This document shows, one piece after another, positions 6,699 through 15,535 of a stretch of 17,861 bases of DNA. Both the position numbers and the translations under genes were made by a program. Positions within the stretch are counted from its first letter, which is position 1; each line of letters opens with the position of its first letter. The stretch comes from Bacteroidales bacterium (GTDB lineage Bacteria > Bacteroidota > Bacteroidia > Bacteroidales > VadinHA17). Below the pieces are notes generated by a model. It saw only the letters and a program-made list of their open reading frames with translations, made no database searches and was not told the DNA's origin. Where the stretch lies: the NCBI GenBank assembly GCA_003518245.1, contig DOZA01000161.1, positions 1-17,861 of the forward strand, given 5' to 3'.

Positions 6699-8876
6699 AT
6701 GGATGATTCGAGAATTATATACGACTATCTGAAGAGATACTTTGGGTTTAATACGTTTAAGGGAAACCAGGAAGAAATAATCAGGAATGTACTTGCAGGA
6801 AGGGATAGTTTCGTTCTTATGCCTACAGGTGGAGGAAAATCACTTTGCTACCAGTTGCCGGCCGTCATAAAAGATGGTACAGCAATTGTTATTTCTCCGC
6901 TGATAGCCTTAATGAAGAACCAGGTTGATTCCATAAGGAACTTTTCAACAAGTGATAACCTGGCTCACTTTTTAAATTCCTCACTTACCAAGTCAGCAAT
7001 AACCATGGTAAAGCAGGATGTGCTGAAAGGTCAGACAAAACTATTATATGTGGCCCCTGAATCACTCACCAAGGAGGATAATATTGAGTTTTTAAGAAAG
7101 GTGGAAATATCTTTTTATGCAATTGATGAAGCACATTGCATATCAGAATGGGGCCATGATTTCAGGCCTGAATATCGTAAAATCAGACCTATTGTTGACA
7201 CCATTGGCCGATCACCTATTATAGCCCTTACAGCAACAGCCACCCCGAAAGTGCAACATGATATACTGAAAAACCTTGACATCCTCAAGGCCAATGTGTT
7301 CAAGTCATCCTTTAACAGGCCTAACCTGTATTACGAGGTAAGACCAAAAGTAAATACCACTAAAGAGATACTTAAGTTTATTAATGGTAACCAGGGTAAA
7401 TCAGGTATAATTTATTGCCTCAGCAGGAAAAAAGTTGAAGAGATTGCTCAAATACTCCAGGTCAACGGTATTAAAGCATTACCTTATCATGCAGGAATGG
7501 ACTCGGCAACCAGGACAGCCAACCAGGATAAATTCCTTATGGAAGAGATTGATGTTATTGTTGCTACTATTGCTTTCGGAATGGGTATAGATAAACCTGA
7601 TGTAAGGTTTGTTATTCATTACGATATACCAAAGAGCCTTGAAGGGTATTACCAGGAAACAGGTAGGGCAGGAAGAGATGGCAGCGAGGGCAGGTGTATA
7701 GCATATTATTCTTACGACGATCTTCAGAAACTGGAGAAATTTATGCAGGGTAAGCCAATTAATGAGCAGGAAATAGGTAAACAGTTATTACTTGAAACAG
7801 CTTCCTATGCTGAGTCCTCACTGTGCAGACGCAAATTACTGCTGCATTATTTCGGTGAAGAATACAAGCCTGATAACTGTGAGTCATGTGATAATTGCCT
7901 GCATCCCAAAAAGGAATTTGAAGGCAAACAGTATGTTGTAAAAGTACTGCAGGCAATCAGTGAGATAAAAGAAAAGTTTAAGGCTGACCATGTTTCTAAA
8001 ATACTGACAGGTATTAACAGCTCGGCTATAAAATCGTATAACCACCATAAGCTGGATATATTCGGCAGCAGTGATGGGAAAGATGAGAAATTCTGGAATA
8101 TGGTCATTCGTAGATCATTGATAGCAAAACTTTTATTTAAGGAAATAGAAAATTATGGAATACTTAAACTTACTGATAAGGGAAGAGAATTTATAAATAA
8201 CCCTGAGTCCTTCATGCTTACGGAAGATCATGATTATGGCGAGGTGGCTGAAGAAGAAGGCTACAGGGGTGGCGCCGGAGCTGTTGATGATGAATTGTTC
8301 AGCATTCTGAAAGATCTCAGGAAAAAAATATCCAAGCTGAAAAATGTGCCTCCTTTTGTCATTTTCCAGGACCCCTCGCTTGAAGATATGGCTATACAAT
8401 ATCCTATTACAATTGAAGAATTGCAGAATATCTCTGGTGTAGGTGTGGGCAAAGCCCAGAGATATGGTAAGGAATTTGTAGAGGTTATAGGGAGATACGT
8501 GGAAGAAAAGGAAATAGTACGCCCACAAGACCTTATAATTAAGTCGGTAATAAATAAATCGGGACTTAAAGTATATATCATTAAAAGTATAGATAATAAA
8601 CGCTCGCTTGAAGATATTGCAGATGCCAAGGGTATTGAGATGAATGATCTGATTACTGAAATTGAGTCAATTGTACATTCAGGAACAAGGCTGAATCTTT
8701 CATATTATATTGACCAGGTAATCGATGATGACCACCAGGATGATATAACAGTATATTTCAAAGAAGAAGCAGAATCGGATTCGCTCGAAGATGCCCTGGA
8801 AGAGCTGGGCAATGAATATGAGGAAGAGGAAATAAGACTTATGCGTATCAAATTCCTTTCTGAATTTGGGAACTAA
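6699..8876 (+). CDS. recQ: RecQ, ATP-dependent 3'-5' DNA helicase
   Basis: RecQ unwinds DNA during recombination and replication-fork repair. The 725-residue protein has the full domain set. The SF2 helicase core carries motif 0 Q24, Walker A TGGGKS (43-48), DEAH (143-146) with the RecQ aromatic loop, TATAT (178-182) and motif VI QETGRAGRDG (319-328). The zinc site is C376, C394, C397 and C400, followed by the winged-helix RQC region (to about 510). The HRDC domain is about 528-600. A C-terminal extension of about 120 residues (605-725) resembles the helix-turn-helix tail seen in Bacteroidota RecQ; it contains a very acidic stretch (about 675-712) and ends in a basic/hydrophobic segment. It is longer than E. 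coli RecQ (about 610 residues) for that reason. It is divergent from tatC and followed by a possible weak terminator. No defence or recombination genes flank it. Confidence 0.97.
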   Translation: MDDSRIIYDYLKRYFGFNTFKGNQEEIIRNVLAGRDSFVLMPTGGGKSLCYQLPAVIKDGTAIVISPLIALMKNQVDSIRNFSTSDNLAHFLNSSLTKSAITMVKQDVLKGQTKLLYVAPESLTKEDNIEFLRKVEISFYAIDEAHCISEWGHDFRPEYRKIRPIVDTIGRSPIIALTATATPKVQHDILKNLDILKANVFKSSFNRPNLYYEVRPKVNTTKEILKFINGNQGKSGIIYCLSRKKVEEIAQILQVNGIKALPYHAGMDSATRTANQDKFLMEEIDVIVATIAFGMGIDKPDVRFVIHYDIPKSLEGYYQETGRAGRDGSEGRCIAYYSYDDLQKLEKFMQGKPINEQEIGKQLLLETASYAESSLCRRKLLLHYFGEEYKPDNCESCDNCLHPKKEFEGKQYVVKVLQAISEIKEKFKADHVSKILTGINSSAIKSYNHHKLDIFGSSDGKDEKFWNMVIRRSLIAKLLFKEIENYGILKLTDKGREFINNPESFMLTEDHDYGEVAEEEGYRGGAGAVDDELFSILKDLRKKISKLKNVPPFVIFQDPSLEDMAIQYPITIEELQNISGVGVGKAQRYGKEFVEVIGRYVEEKEIVRPQDLIIKSVINKSGLKVYIIKSIDNKRSLEDIADAKGIEMNDLITEIESIVHSGTRLNLSYYIDQVIDDDHQDDITVYFKEEAESDSLEDALEELGNEYEEEEIRLMRIKFLSEFGN

Positions 8877-8942
8877 CAGTATTTCGATTAGCTAAAGTCC
8901 ATCTCATTTGAACCACTGATTTTCCACGTAGCAAATGGATTG

Positions 8943-8963
8943 ATGGAATGATTCCATATTTTT
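8943..8963 (+). terminator. Weak candidate terminator after recQ
   Basis: ATGGAA-TGA-TTCCAT (8943-8957) is a perfect 6-bp inverted repeat with a 3-base loop, followed by ATTTTT. It lies 66 bases after the recQ stop codon and before the ABC ATPase gene. The stem has only two G-C pairs, so termination may be inefficient and the site could instead be a small operator. Confidence 0.4.
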
Positions 8964-9032
8964 CTGCACTTATTTCCGATTATCTGCTACATTCTGTATT
9001 TTCACCCGTCTTTATTCAAAATTTATTACATA

Positions 9033-9917
9033 ATGATCCTTGAAACATTTAAGCTAAGTAAAAGTTACGGAACAATACAAGCAGCTGATGACGTTAGCCT
9101 GGAGGTTGAAAAAGGAACTGCTTTTGGGCTTCTGGGACCTAACGGCAGTGGCAAAACAACCACACTGGGTATAATTATGTCAGTGCTCAAACCTGAAAGA
9201 GGTTCCTTTAAGTGGTTCGGGAAAGAGCCTGAGCCATCTGTATATAAAAGGATAGGATCACTTGTTGAGGTTCCGAATTTTTTTAATTATCTGTCACTCA
9301 GGCGCAACCTTGAGATTGTAGCACGTATACGGGGCACCGGTGATTCAGATATTAAAAGAGTGCTCGACCTGACAGGCCTTCGTAATCGATCTTCATCAAG
9401 ATACGACACCCTGTCGCTTGGGATGAAGCAGAGATTGGCACTGGCGTCAATAATAATGGGTAACCCCGAGGTGCTGGTACTTGATGAGCCGGCAAATAGT
9501 CTTGATCCAGAGGGAATAGCAGAGGTAAGGAAGATAATAATGGAACAGAAAGAACAGGGTAAGACAATTATTATGGCAAGCCATATACTCGATGAAGTAG
9601 AGAAAGTATGCAGCCACGTTGCAATACTCAAAAAAGGAAAAACACTGGCTTCGGGCAGGGTTAATGAACTGCTTGTTACAGATGATATTCTAGTGATTGA
9701 TTCCGGCAATAACGAATTATTGAAAAAAGGCCTCCTGGAAAAAGGACTGGTGAAAAAAGCTGAATTAAGGGACAATATTCTTGAAGTAATACCTTCAAGC
9801 GGAGTCAGCTCCGGAATTATAAACGCTTATGCAGCCGAAAAGGACATAAATGTGAACCAATTATATATTAAAAAGAGTACACTCGAGGAACAATTCCTGG
9901 AACTCGTAAAAGAATAA
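9033..9917 (+). CDS. ABC exporter ATP-binding protein, BcrA/NatA type
   Basis: This 294-residue protein is the ATPase half of an ABC-2 type exporter, acting at the cytoplasmic face of the inner membrane. It shows Walker A GPNGSGKT (35-42), signature LSLGMKQ (127-133), Walker B VLVLDEPANSLDP (147-159) and switch histidine H184 in MASHILDE. At the Q-loop position the protein reads VEVPNFFNYLS, with E79 where glutamine is usual; this substitution recurs in the bacitracin/gallidermin-type subgroup. The C-terminal 90 residues after the ATPase fold are an accessory domain common in that subgroup. It sits 11 bases before its permease, so the two form one operon. Substrates in this family include antimicrobial peptides, sodium and lipids, and none can be chosen here. 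No sensor kinase or regulator gene is adjacent. Confidence 0.9.
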   Translation: MILETFKLSKSYGTIQAADDVSLEVEKGTAFGLLGPNGSGKTTTLGIIMSVLKPERGSFKWFGKEPEPSVYKRIGSLVEVPNFFNYLSLRRNLEIVARIRGTGDSDIKRVLDLTGLRNRSSSRYDTLSLGMKQRLALASIIMGNPEVLVLDEPANSLDPEGIAEVRKIIMEQKEQGKTIIMASHILDEVEKVCSHVAILKKGKTLASGRVNELLVTDDILVIDSGNNELLKKGLLEKGLVKKAELRDNILEVIPSSGVSSGIINAYAAEKDINVNQLYIKKSTLEEQFLELVKE

Positions 9918-9928
9918 AGCATCCGGAT

Positions 9929-10744
9929 ATGAAAAGAATGATTGGATTAGAATGGGCTAAGATCTCCTCATATGGCTTCTTCAGGGTTATACTGATACTC
10001 ACCTTAAGCCTTTTCCTGTTAACTGTATTTGTTTTTTCCCGTATTGATATATCATTACCCGGTTTTACATGGAGAAACCTGTTCAGGTTTCCTGATATAT
10101 GGCCTTCATTTGCATGGGTGGCCAGCTGGTTTAATCTCCTGCTGGCGATACTGGTTATTACTATTGCCGGTAATGAATTTACAGGGAGAACACTGCGACA
10201 ACAGATTATGACAGGGCTGAGCAGAGAAGAGTGGCTTGCTGGTAAAGGAATACTTATTATCGGACTGGCCCTTTTTGGAGTGGTCATGGTAAGCATTGCT
10301 GGATTTGTTTTCGGATTTATTTATACCCGCGAATTAAGCCTGGGCACTATATTCAGTAATATGGATATACTGCTTGTATACATGGTTCAGGCTATAGGGT
10401 ATATGGTACTGGGGATGTTATTTATTACTGTGCTCAGGTCAAATACCCTTGCTATAATATTATACCTTCTATACTTCATAATGATTGAACCTATTATCCG
10501 TGGTTTATGTCCCGTGGAGGTAAGACCCTGGTTCCCTGTAAAAATAATCAGTCATCTTACGCCGTTCCCCGAGGTTCTGAAAGTAACTTCAGGCGAAGCT
10601 CTGGATAACAGTAATATGACTTTCGAGAATATAGGTTTAATGCCCAGGCAACTGGAAGATTCAACCACCACAATTATGGCGCTGGTATATATTTTAGTTT
10701 TCGCGATACTTACTTATCTCGCTGTAAAGAAGAAAGACCTGTAA
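9929..10744 (+). CDS. ABC-2 type exporter permease
   Basis: This 271-residue protein is the membrane partner of the preceding ATPase. Six membrane segments are visible at about 17-37, 60-80, 107-131, 146-167, 172-189 and 247-266. Between the second and third is a conserved-looking segment NEFTGRTLRQQIMTGLSR (82-99), the cytoplasmic coupling region typical of ABC-2 permeases (EF..GT.R..L..G.SR). A periplasmic stretch of about 55 residues lies before the last helix. The short cytoplasmic tail ends KKKDL. Length is typical. Its last 35 bases overlap the 3' end of the convergent glycosyltransferase gene. The start ATG at 9929 follows the ATPase stop by 11 bases and has no clear Shine-Dalgarno, suggesting translational coupling. 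Confidence 0.88.
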   Translation: MKRMIGLEWAKISSYGFFRVILILTLSLFLLTVFVFSRIDISLPGFTWRNLFRFPDIWPSFAWVASWFNLLLAILVITIAGNEFTGRTLRQQIMTGLSREEWLAGKGILIIGLALFGVVMVSIAGFVFGFIYTRELSLGTIFSNMDILLVYMVQAIGYMVLGMLFITVLRSNTLAIILYLLYFIMIEPIIRGLCPVEVRPWFPVKIISHLTPFPEVLKVTSGEALDNSNMTFENIGLMPRQLEDSTTTIMALVYILVFAILTYLAVKKKDL

Positions 10745-11816
10745 ATATACCTGCCAGGCCGGTTATAGCAACATAGAAAGGATATAAAAATTGTGCCGGG
10801 AGAAATAAGGATAATAATCCTGCCTTATGTCTTTTAACGGATATTGTTATAAGCATTAGCATATCCGGTATAGATTTCAGTATTATCATAGATAAATACA
10901 CTACCCACAGGGATGGGATAAACAGTGAAACGGTAAAAACAATACTGACAGCCAGGTTAGTAAGAAAAACAATAGAAGAGATACCCAGCAGGAAAGGGTC
11001 TTTGTAAAAAGGACTCTTTGATGTCCATCTTATTCTTTGTTTTAAGAATGATCTTATTGAGTCGGGGCCATAGGTTAATACAGTACTATCAGCTGAACCA
11101 ATCCAGCTGATTGATTTACCCTGCTGCCTGAAATTCTCCATCAGGAAGATATCATCTCCAGACACAATGTCTGGCTTGACCATTTCAAGATACCTGTCGC
11201 CGGGGTTTTTGAAACACAGGTTGGCGCCATTACACATAACAGGCATGTCATTTTTTGTAAATATTTCTGTTATTGCCTGCAGTGAAAGAAACTCCAGCTG
11301 TATAAGCCGGTTTGACACTTTACCCGTGTCTATTATATCAACAGCCCCGATTATCATATCTGAATTAAATAGTAAAACATGATCATACAATTCCTTTAGC
11401 CATTTCTTTTTTACACGGCAGTCTCCATCTGTTGTTACAATGAATTCACCTTTTGCATTATTGATACCCAGGGCTATAGCTCTCTTTTTACCATTACCTG
11501 CGGCATACAATATTTTTTTTTCTGGTAGTGGTATAGATGAATTATTAATGATCTCAACTGTTGAATCAGATGATTTATCGTCTACAAATATTATTTCAAA
11601 TTTTAAGGGATCAAGCTCTTGCTCAGCAAGATCATTTATCAGTTTCTTAATATTCGCTGCTTCATTTTTTACTGGGATTATAACAGAGAAGAGTTTCTGA
11701 TTCTTTCCGTATCTCCTTACCTCGGTTTTTCCTTCACTTTTCTTAAGTTGCTGCCTGCCCCATAAGACAAGGAAGAGAAATACATAAGGCAGAAGAATAG
11801 TAATCAGCCAGGTCAT
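10710..11816 (-). CDS. Membrane-anchored family 2 glycosyltransferase
   Basis: This 368-residue protein resembles processive or lipid-linked GT-A glycosyltransferases of family 2. An N-terminal membrane helix (about 3-20) precedes the catalytic domain, which starts FSVIIPVKNEAANI (43-56). Key motifs are DD (79-80), DGD (130-132, nucleotide-sugar and metal binding), GDD (220-222, candidate catalytic base) and QRIRW (260-264), the Q-x-x-R-W motif of this family. Three or four C-terminal membrane segments follow (about 276-298, 300-316, 335-360). It probably uses a UDP-sugar at the cytoplasmic face of the inner membrane; the product could be a glycolipid or exported polysaccharide. It begins 6 bases after the GNAT gene and is the last gene of the aminotransferase-car cluster. 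Its 3' end overlaps the convergent permease gene by 35 bases. The role in this operon is not apparent. Confidence 0.87.
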   Translation of the reverse strand: MTWLITILLPYVFLFLVLWGRQQLKKSEGKTEVRRYGKNQKLFSVIIPVKNEAANIKKLINDLAEQELDPLKFEIIFVDDKSSDSTVEIINNSSIPLPEKKILYAAGNGKKRAIALGINNAKGEFIVTTDGDCRVKKKWLKELYDHVLLFNSDMIIGAVDIIDTGKVSNRLIQLEFLSLQAITEIFTKNDMPVMCNGANLCFKNPGDRYLEMVKPDIVSGDDIFLMENFRQQGKSISWIGSADSTVLTYGPDSIRSFLKQRIRWTSKSPFYKDPFLLGISSIVFLTNLAVSIVFTVSLFIPSLWVVYLSMIILKSIPDMLMLITISVKRHKAGLLSLFLPAQFLYPFYVAITGLAGIFTGLSSLQRDK

Positions 11817-11822
11817 GATATG

Positions 11823-12305
11823 CTATTTAAGCCATTCGTACATCTTGTAATGATTACTGTTCATTCCCATTTCCTCATATGTTTTTTGTGCCTTCGTATT
11901 GTTTTTTTCAACATATAAGCGCAGGCAGGGAACATTATTCTGTATGGCTGTTTCTCTTACATGCCCGCACATCTGCCTGAATACCCCTTTACGTCTGCTT
12001 CCTGGCTCTATATAAACTGACTGGAACCACCATATATAGCTATTCCTCCAGTCGCTCCATTCAAAGGTGATAAGAAGTGATCCTATCACCTCATTATTCT
12101 TTTCGGCAACATAATATTTCCCTTTGTACGGATCAGCAAAAACAGCATGGACACCCTGGTAAATAGTTTCATGGTCGAGGCTGATATTTTCTGTTTCCCG
12201 GGCCATCATTTTCTGAAATTCGATAATTTTTTCAGCGTCTATTATCCGCGCTTCCCTGATAAAAAGATTTTTCATCCCTGATATTTTATAATTCTCTGTA
12301 CTCAT
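11823..12305 (-). CDS. GNAT family N-acetyltransferase
   Basis: This is a small acetyl-CoA-dependent acetyltransferase, cytosolic, of up to 160 residues. The fold is recognisable from the N-terminal IREARIIDAEKIIEF segment, the GKYYVAEKNNEVIGSLLIT strands (62-80), the VYIEPGSRRKGVF acetyl-CoA loop (97-109; R104-R105-K106-G107) and the LYVEKNNTKAQKTYEEMGM helix (130-148). The family includes enzymes acting on amines, antibiotics and protein N-termini; the substrate is unknown. Two starts are possible. ATG at 12305 overlaps the carB stop by 20 bases, whereas ATG at 12275 (residue 11, MKNLFIREA) begins 10 bases after it and places the Met just before the first family strand. I favour 12275, giving 150 residues. 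It lies between carB and the glycosyltransferase and is likely cotranscribed with them. Confidence 0.85.
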   Translation of the reverse strand: MSTENYKISGMKNLFIREARIIDAEKIIEFQKMMARETENISLDHETIYQGVHAVFADPYKGKYYVAEKNNEVIGSLLITFEWSDWRNSYIWWFQSVYIEPGSRRKGVFRQMCGHVRETAIQNNVPCLRLYVEKNNTKAQKTYEEMGMNSNHYKMYEWLK

Positions 12306-15300
12306 CCCAGTTAAGTATTCCTATTTCTTCAGGTTTTATCCTGCAGAAAGCAAGTATAAAGGCTCTTGCCAGCCTTGCATTGGTGAGAAGGGGTATATTG
12401 AAATCAACAGCATTTCTTCTTATGCTATAGTCATTATTAAGCTCATCTTTAGAAAGGTCTTTGGGTATATTTACTACAAGGTCAACCTTTCTTGAGCGTA
12501 TAAGATCAATTGTGTTGGGTGATTTATCCTCATCGGGCCAGTATGCCACTTCAGCTTCCACCCCTGCATTCTCAAGAAATTGTTGTGTGCCCCTGGTGGC
12601 ATATAGTTTATATCCTTTTTCCCTTAATGCCCTTGCACTGTTAAGCATTTCGACCTTTGACCGTGCCGGCCCTGTCGACAGCAGTATTGATTTCTCCGGG
12701 ATAGTATATCCCACCGAGAGCATTGATTTGAGTATAGCTTCATAAAATCCCTCGCCCAGGCATCCCACCTCACCGGTAGATGACATATCCACTCCAAGCA
12801 CGGGGTCGGCTTTAGCAAGCCGGGAGAATGAGAACTGGGGAGCTTTAACGCCAACATAGTCAAGGTCAAACACTGATTTATGCGGTTTGCTTACCTCGCT
12901 GCCCAGCATTACTTTTGTTGCCAGTTCAATAAGGTTTGTCTTCAGTACCTTGGATACAAAAGGCATGCTGCGACTGGCCCTGAGGTTACATTCAATCACC
13001 TTAATATCATTATCCCTTGCCAGAAACTGGATATTGAATGGCCCGCTGATATTCATCTCTCCTGCAATCAGCCTGCTGATGCGTTTTATTCGCCTCACCG
13101 TTTCGAAATATATTTTTTGTGGAGGAAATACTATGGTTGCATCTCCTGAATGGACACCGGCAAATTCGACATGTTCACTTATGGCATATGCCATTATTTC
13201 ACCGTTACGGGCAACAGCATCAATCTCTATCTCCTTTGCGTTTTCAATAAACTCTGATACCACGACAGGGTATTGTTTGGACACACTTGCAGCAAGGTCA
13301 AGAAAATGAGTAAGCTCATCTCTGTTAGATACCACGTTCATTGCTGCTCCTGACAGAACATATGATGGTCTTACGAGCAATGGAAAACCAAGCCTTTCTG
13401 CAAATTTGTTAATATCCTGAACACTTGTTAGTTCACGCCACTCGGGCTGGTCAACCTCCAGTTCATCGAGCATGCTTGAGAACTTATGCCTGTTCTCTGC
13501 CCTGTCGATTGATTCGGGTGAGGTACCTAATATATTGACATCCTCTTTATGCAGGCGCATGGCCAGGTTATTTGGTATCTGCCCTCCCATTGATACAATA
13601 ACTCCCCAGGGTGTTTCAAGATCAATAATATCCATCACCCTTTCAAAGGATAATTCATCGAAATATAACCTGTCACATGTATCATAGTCAGTGCTTACGG
13701 TCTCAGGATTATAGTTGATCATTACCGAGCGGTACCCTTCATGTCTGATCGTATCTATGGCATTAACAGAGCACCAGTCAAATTCCACACTTGATCCTAT
13801 CCTGTAAGCTCCTGAGCCCAGTACTATTACAGAACGTTTATCATTTTCATACCATATGTCGTGCTCGGCACCACTGTATGTCAGGTAAAGATAATTTGTG
13901 ACTGCCGGATATTCAGCTGCAAGGGTATCTATTTGTTTAACCCATGGTATTATGCCTTTTGATTTACGGTATGATCGTACCTTGTTCATTTCTTCCTCAA
14001 TGTCAGCAGGGCCGGGGTCACTGATATACCTTGATATCTGGAAATCGGAGAAGCCAAAGATCTTTGCCTGCTTTACCAATTCATCAGGCACATCCTGTAT
14101 TGTACTGTATTCCATCAGTGTATTACGAGTATCAATAATATTTTTCAGTTTATACAGGAACCATTTATCAATACGTGTAAGCTCATGTATCATATCAATG
14201 GGTAATCCTTTTTCCAGTGCTTCTGCTATTACAAATATCCGCATATCTGTAGGCTCGGATAATTCTTTTTCAATGTCTTTAAAACTAAGGTTCCTGTTGC
14301 CCACAAACCCGTGCATGCCCTGACCTATCATCCTCAGCCCTTTTTGTATCACCTCCTCGAAGGTTCTTCCTATAGCCATTACCTCACCCACACTTTTCAT
14401 ACTGCTGCCTATATGGTGTGATACACCCTGGAATTTGTTCAGGTCCCAGCGCGGTATCTTACATACTATATAATCAAGTGCCGGTTCAAAGCATGCAGTA
14501 GTTGTTTTTGTTACTGAATTTTTCAACTGATGAAGTCCATATCCCAGGGCCAGCTTGGCAGCCACAAAAGCCAGGGGATATCCTGTTGCCTTTGAAGCAA
14601 GAGCACTTGATCGTGATAATCGTGCGTTTACTTCGATTACCCTGTAATCTTCTGATACAGGGTCCAGGGCATACTGCACATTACACTCACCTATAATGCC
14701 TATATTCTTGATAATTTTTATTGAGAGCTCCCTCAGCTTGTGATACTCCCTGTTAGTGAGAGTTTGAGATGGGGCAACAACAATACTTTCTCCCGTATGA
14801 ATACCCAGAGGATCGAAGTTTTCCATATTACATACTGTAATACAATTATCAAACCTGTCTCTTACAACTTCATATTCAACCTCTTTCCATCCTTTTAGTG
14901 ACTCTTCCACAAGTATTTGCCCGGTATAGGAAAAAGTCCTTCCTGCAAGCTGCAAGAGCTCATCCCTGCCGGAACAAAATCCTGAGCCCTGGCCACCAAG
15001 GGTATAGGCAGCCCTGATGATGATAGGATATCCCAGTTTCTCAGCTGCTGCAAGTGCCTCATCGACAGATTTGACAGCAATGCTCCTGGGTGTCTTGATA
15101 TTTATATGCTTAAGCTTTTTAACAAATAATTCCCTGTCCTCGGTATCCATTATTGCCTGTACAGGAGTACCAAGTACCTTAACATTATATTTTTCCAGTG
15201 TGCCATCAAGAAACAGCCTGGTGCCACAGTTAAGGGCTGTTTGTCCGCCGAAGGACAATAACATACCATCAGGTTCTTCCCTTGCTATTACCTGCTCTAC

Positions 15301-15516
15301 AAACCATGGGGTAACGGGTAAGAAATATATCTTATCGGCAACTTTATCCGATGTTTGAACAGTAGCTATATTAGGATTAATAAGAACCGTTTCAATACCT
15401 TCCTCACGCAAGGCTTTCAGTGCCTGTGAGCCACTGTAATCAAACTCACCGGCTTCTCCTATTTTAAGAGCACCTGATCCCAGTATGATTACTTTTTTTA
15501 TGTCTTCTTCCTTCAT
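12286..15516 (-). CDS. carB: Carbamoyl phosphate synthetase large subunit, eukaryote-like type
   Basis: CarB makes carbamoyl phosphate from bicarbonate, ammonia from CarA and two ATP, feeding pyrimidine and arginine synthesis. The 1076-residue protein is full length. The first synthetase half has the loop GGQGSG (174-179) and E295/N297 in an ATP-grasp domain. An oligomerisation region follows (about 420-545). The second half has SGAAM (722-726) and E842/N844, then an MGS-like allosteric domain (about 942-1076). Segments such as LINPNIATVQTS (45-56) resemble human CAD/CPS1 rather than E. coli CarB, which reads NSNPATIM there; I recall this type from other Bacteroidota. The ATG lies 19 bases after the carA stop codon and has no Shine-Dalgarno. 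Both ATP-grasp halves look intact. Confidence 0.97.
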   Translation of the reverse strand: MKEEDIKKVIILGSGALKIGEAGEFDYSGSQALKALREEGIETVLINPNIATVQTSDKVADKIYFLPVTPWFVEQVIAREEPDGMLLSFGGQTALNCGTRLFLDGTLEKYNVKVLGTPVQAIMDTEDRELFVKKLKHINIKTPRSIAVKSVDEALAAAEKLGYPIIIRAAYTLGGQGSGFCSGRDELLQLAGRTFSYTGQILVEESLKGWKEVEYEVVRDRFDNCITVCNMENFDPLGIHTGESIVVAPSQTLTNREYHKLRELSIKIIKNIGIIGECNVQYALDPVSEDYRVIEVNARLSRSSALASKATGYPLAFVAAKLALGYGLHQLKNSVTKTTTACFEPALDYIVCKIPRWDLNKFQGVSHHIGSSMKSVGEVMAIGRTFEEVIQKGLRMIGQGMHGFVGNRNLSFKDIEKELSEPTDMRIFVIAEALEKGLPIDMIHELTRIDKWFLYKLKNIIDTRNTLMEYSTIQDVPDELVKQAKIFGFSDFQISRYISDPGPADIEEEMNKVRSYRKSKGIIPWVKQIDTLAAEYPAVTNYLYLTYSGAEHDIWYENDKRSVIVLGSGAYRIGSSVEFDWCSVNAIDTIRHEGYRSVMINYNPETVSTDYDTCDRLYFDELSFERVMDIIDLETPWGVIVSMGGQIPNNLAMRLHKEDVNILGTSPESIDRAENRHKFSSMLDELEVDQPEWRELTSVQDINKFAERLGFPLLVRPSYVLSGAAMNVVSNRDELTHFLDLAASVSKQYPVVVSEFIENAKEIEIDAVARNGEIMAYAISEHVEFAGVHSGDATIVFPPQKIYFETVRRIKRISRLIAGEMNISGPFNIQFLARDNDIKVIECNLRASRSMPFVSKVLKTNLIELATKVMLGSEVSKPHKSVFDLDYVGVKAPQFSFSRLAKADPVLGVDMSSTGEVGCLGEGFYEAILKSMLSVGYTIPEKSILLSTGPARSKVEMLNSARALREKGYKLYATRGTQQFLENAGVEAEVAYWPDEDKSPNTIDLIRSRKVDLVVNIPKDLSKDELNNDYSIRRNAVDFNIPLLTNARLARAFILAFCRIKPEEIGILNWDEYREL

Positions 15517-15535
15517 GGTAATTATTATACACCGA

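Noticed and set aside
8133-8629. Minus-strand frames opposite the 3' part of recQ
   Set aside because: Two overlapping antisense frames with low-complexity translations cover the RQC/HRDC coding region; no independent support.
9287-9775. A 162-codon minus-strand frame opposite the ABC ATPase gene
   Set aside because: Its serine- and leucine-rich translation is typical of an antisense shadow, and the ATPase motifs on the other strand are intact.
9929-10296. Alternative small frames inside the permease gene (for example 10029-10211 on the plus strand)
   Set aside because: They are in shifted frames within a protein whose six membrane segments and coupling motif are continuous.
6376-10744. Possible defence island around recQ and the ABC exporter
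   Set aside because: RecQ is the normal full-length housekeeping helicase and no nuclease, methylase, toxin or other defence gene accompanies it.
12887-14323. Long plus-strand open frames (12887-13309, 13898-14323) opposite carB
   Set aside because: They lie entirely antisense to a full-length, conserved carB, show no recognisable domain and have no promoter or ribosome site; they are by-products of carB codon use.
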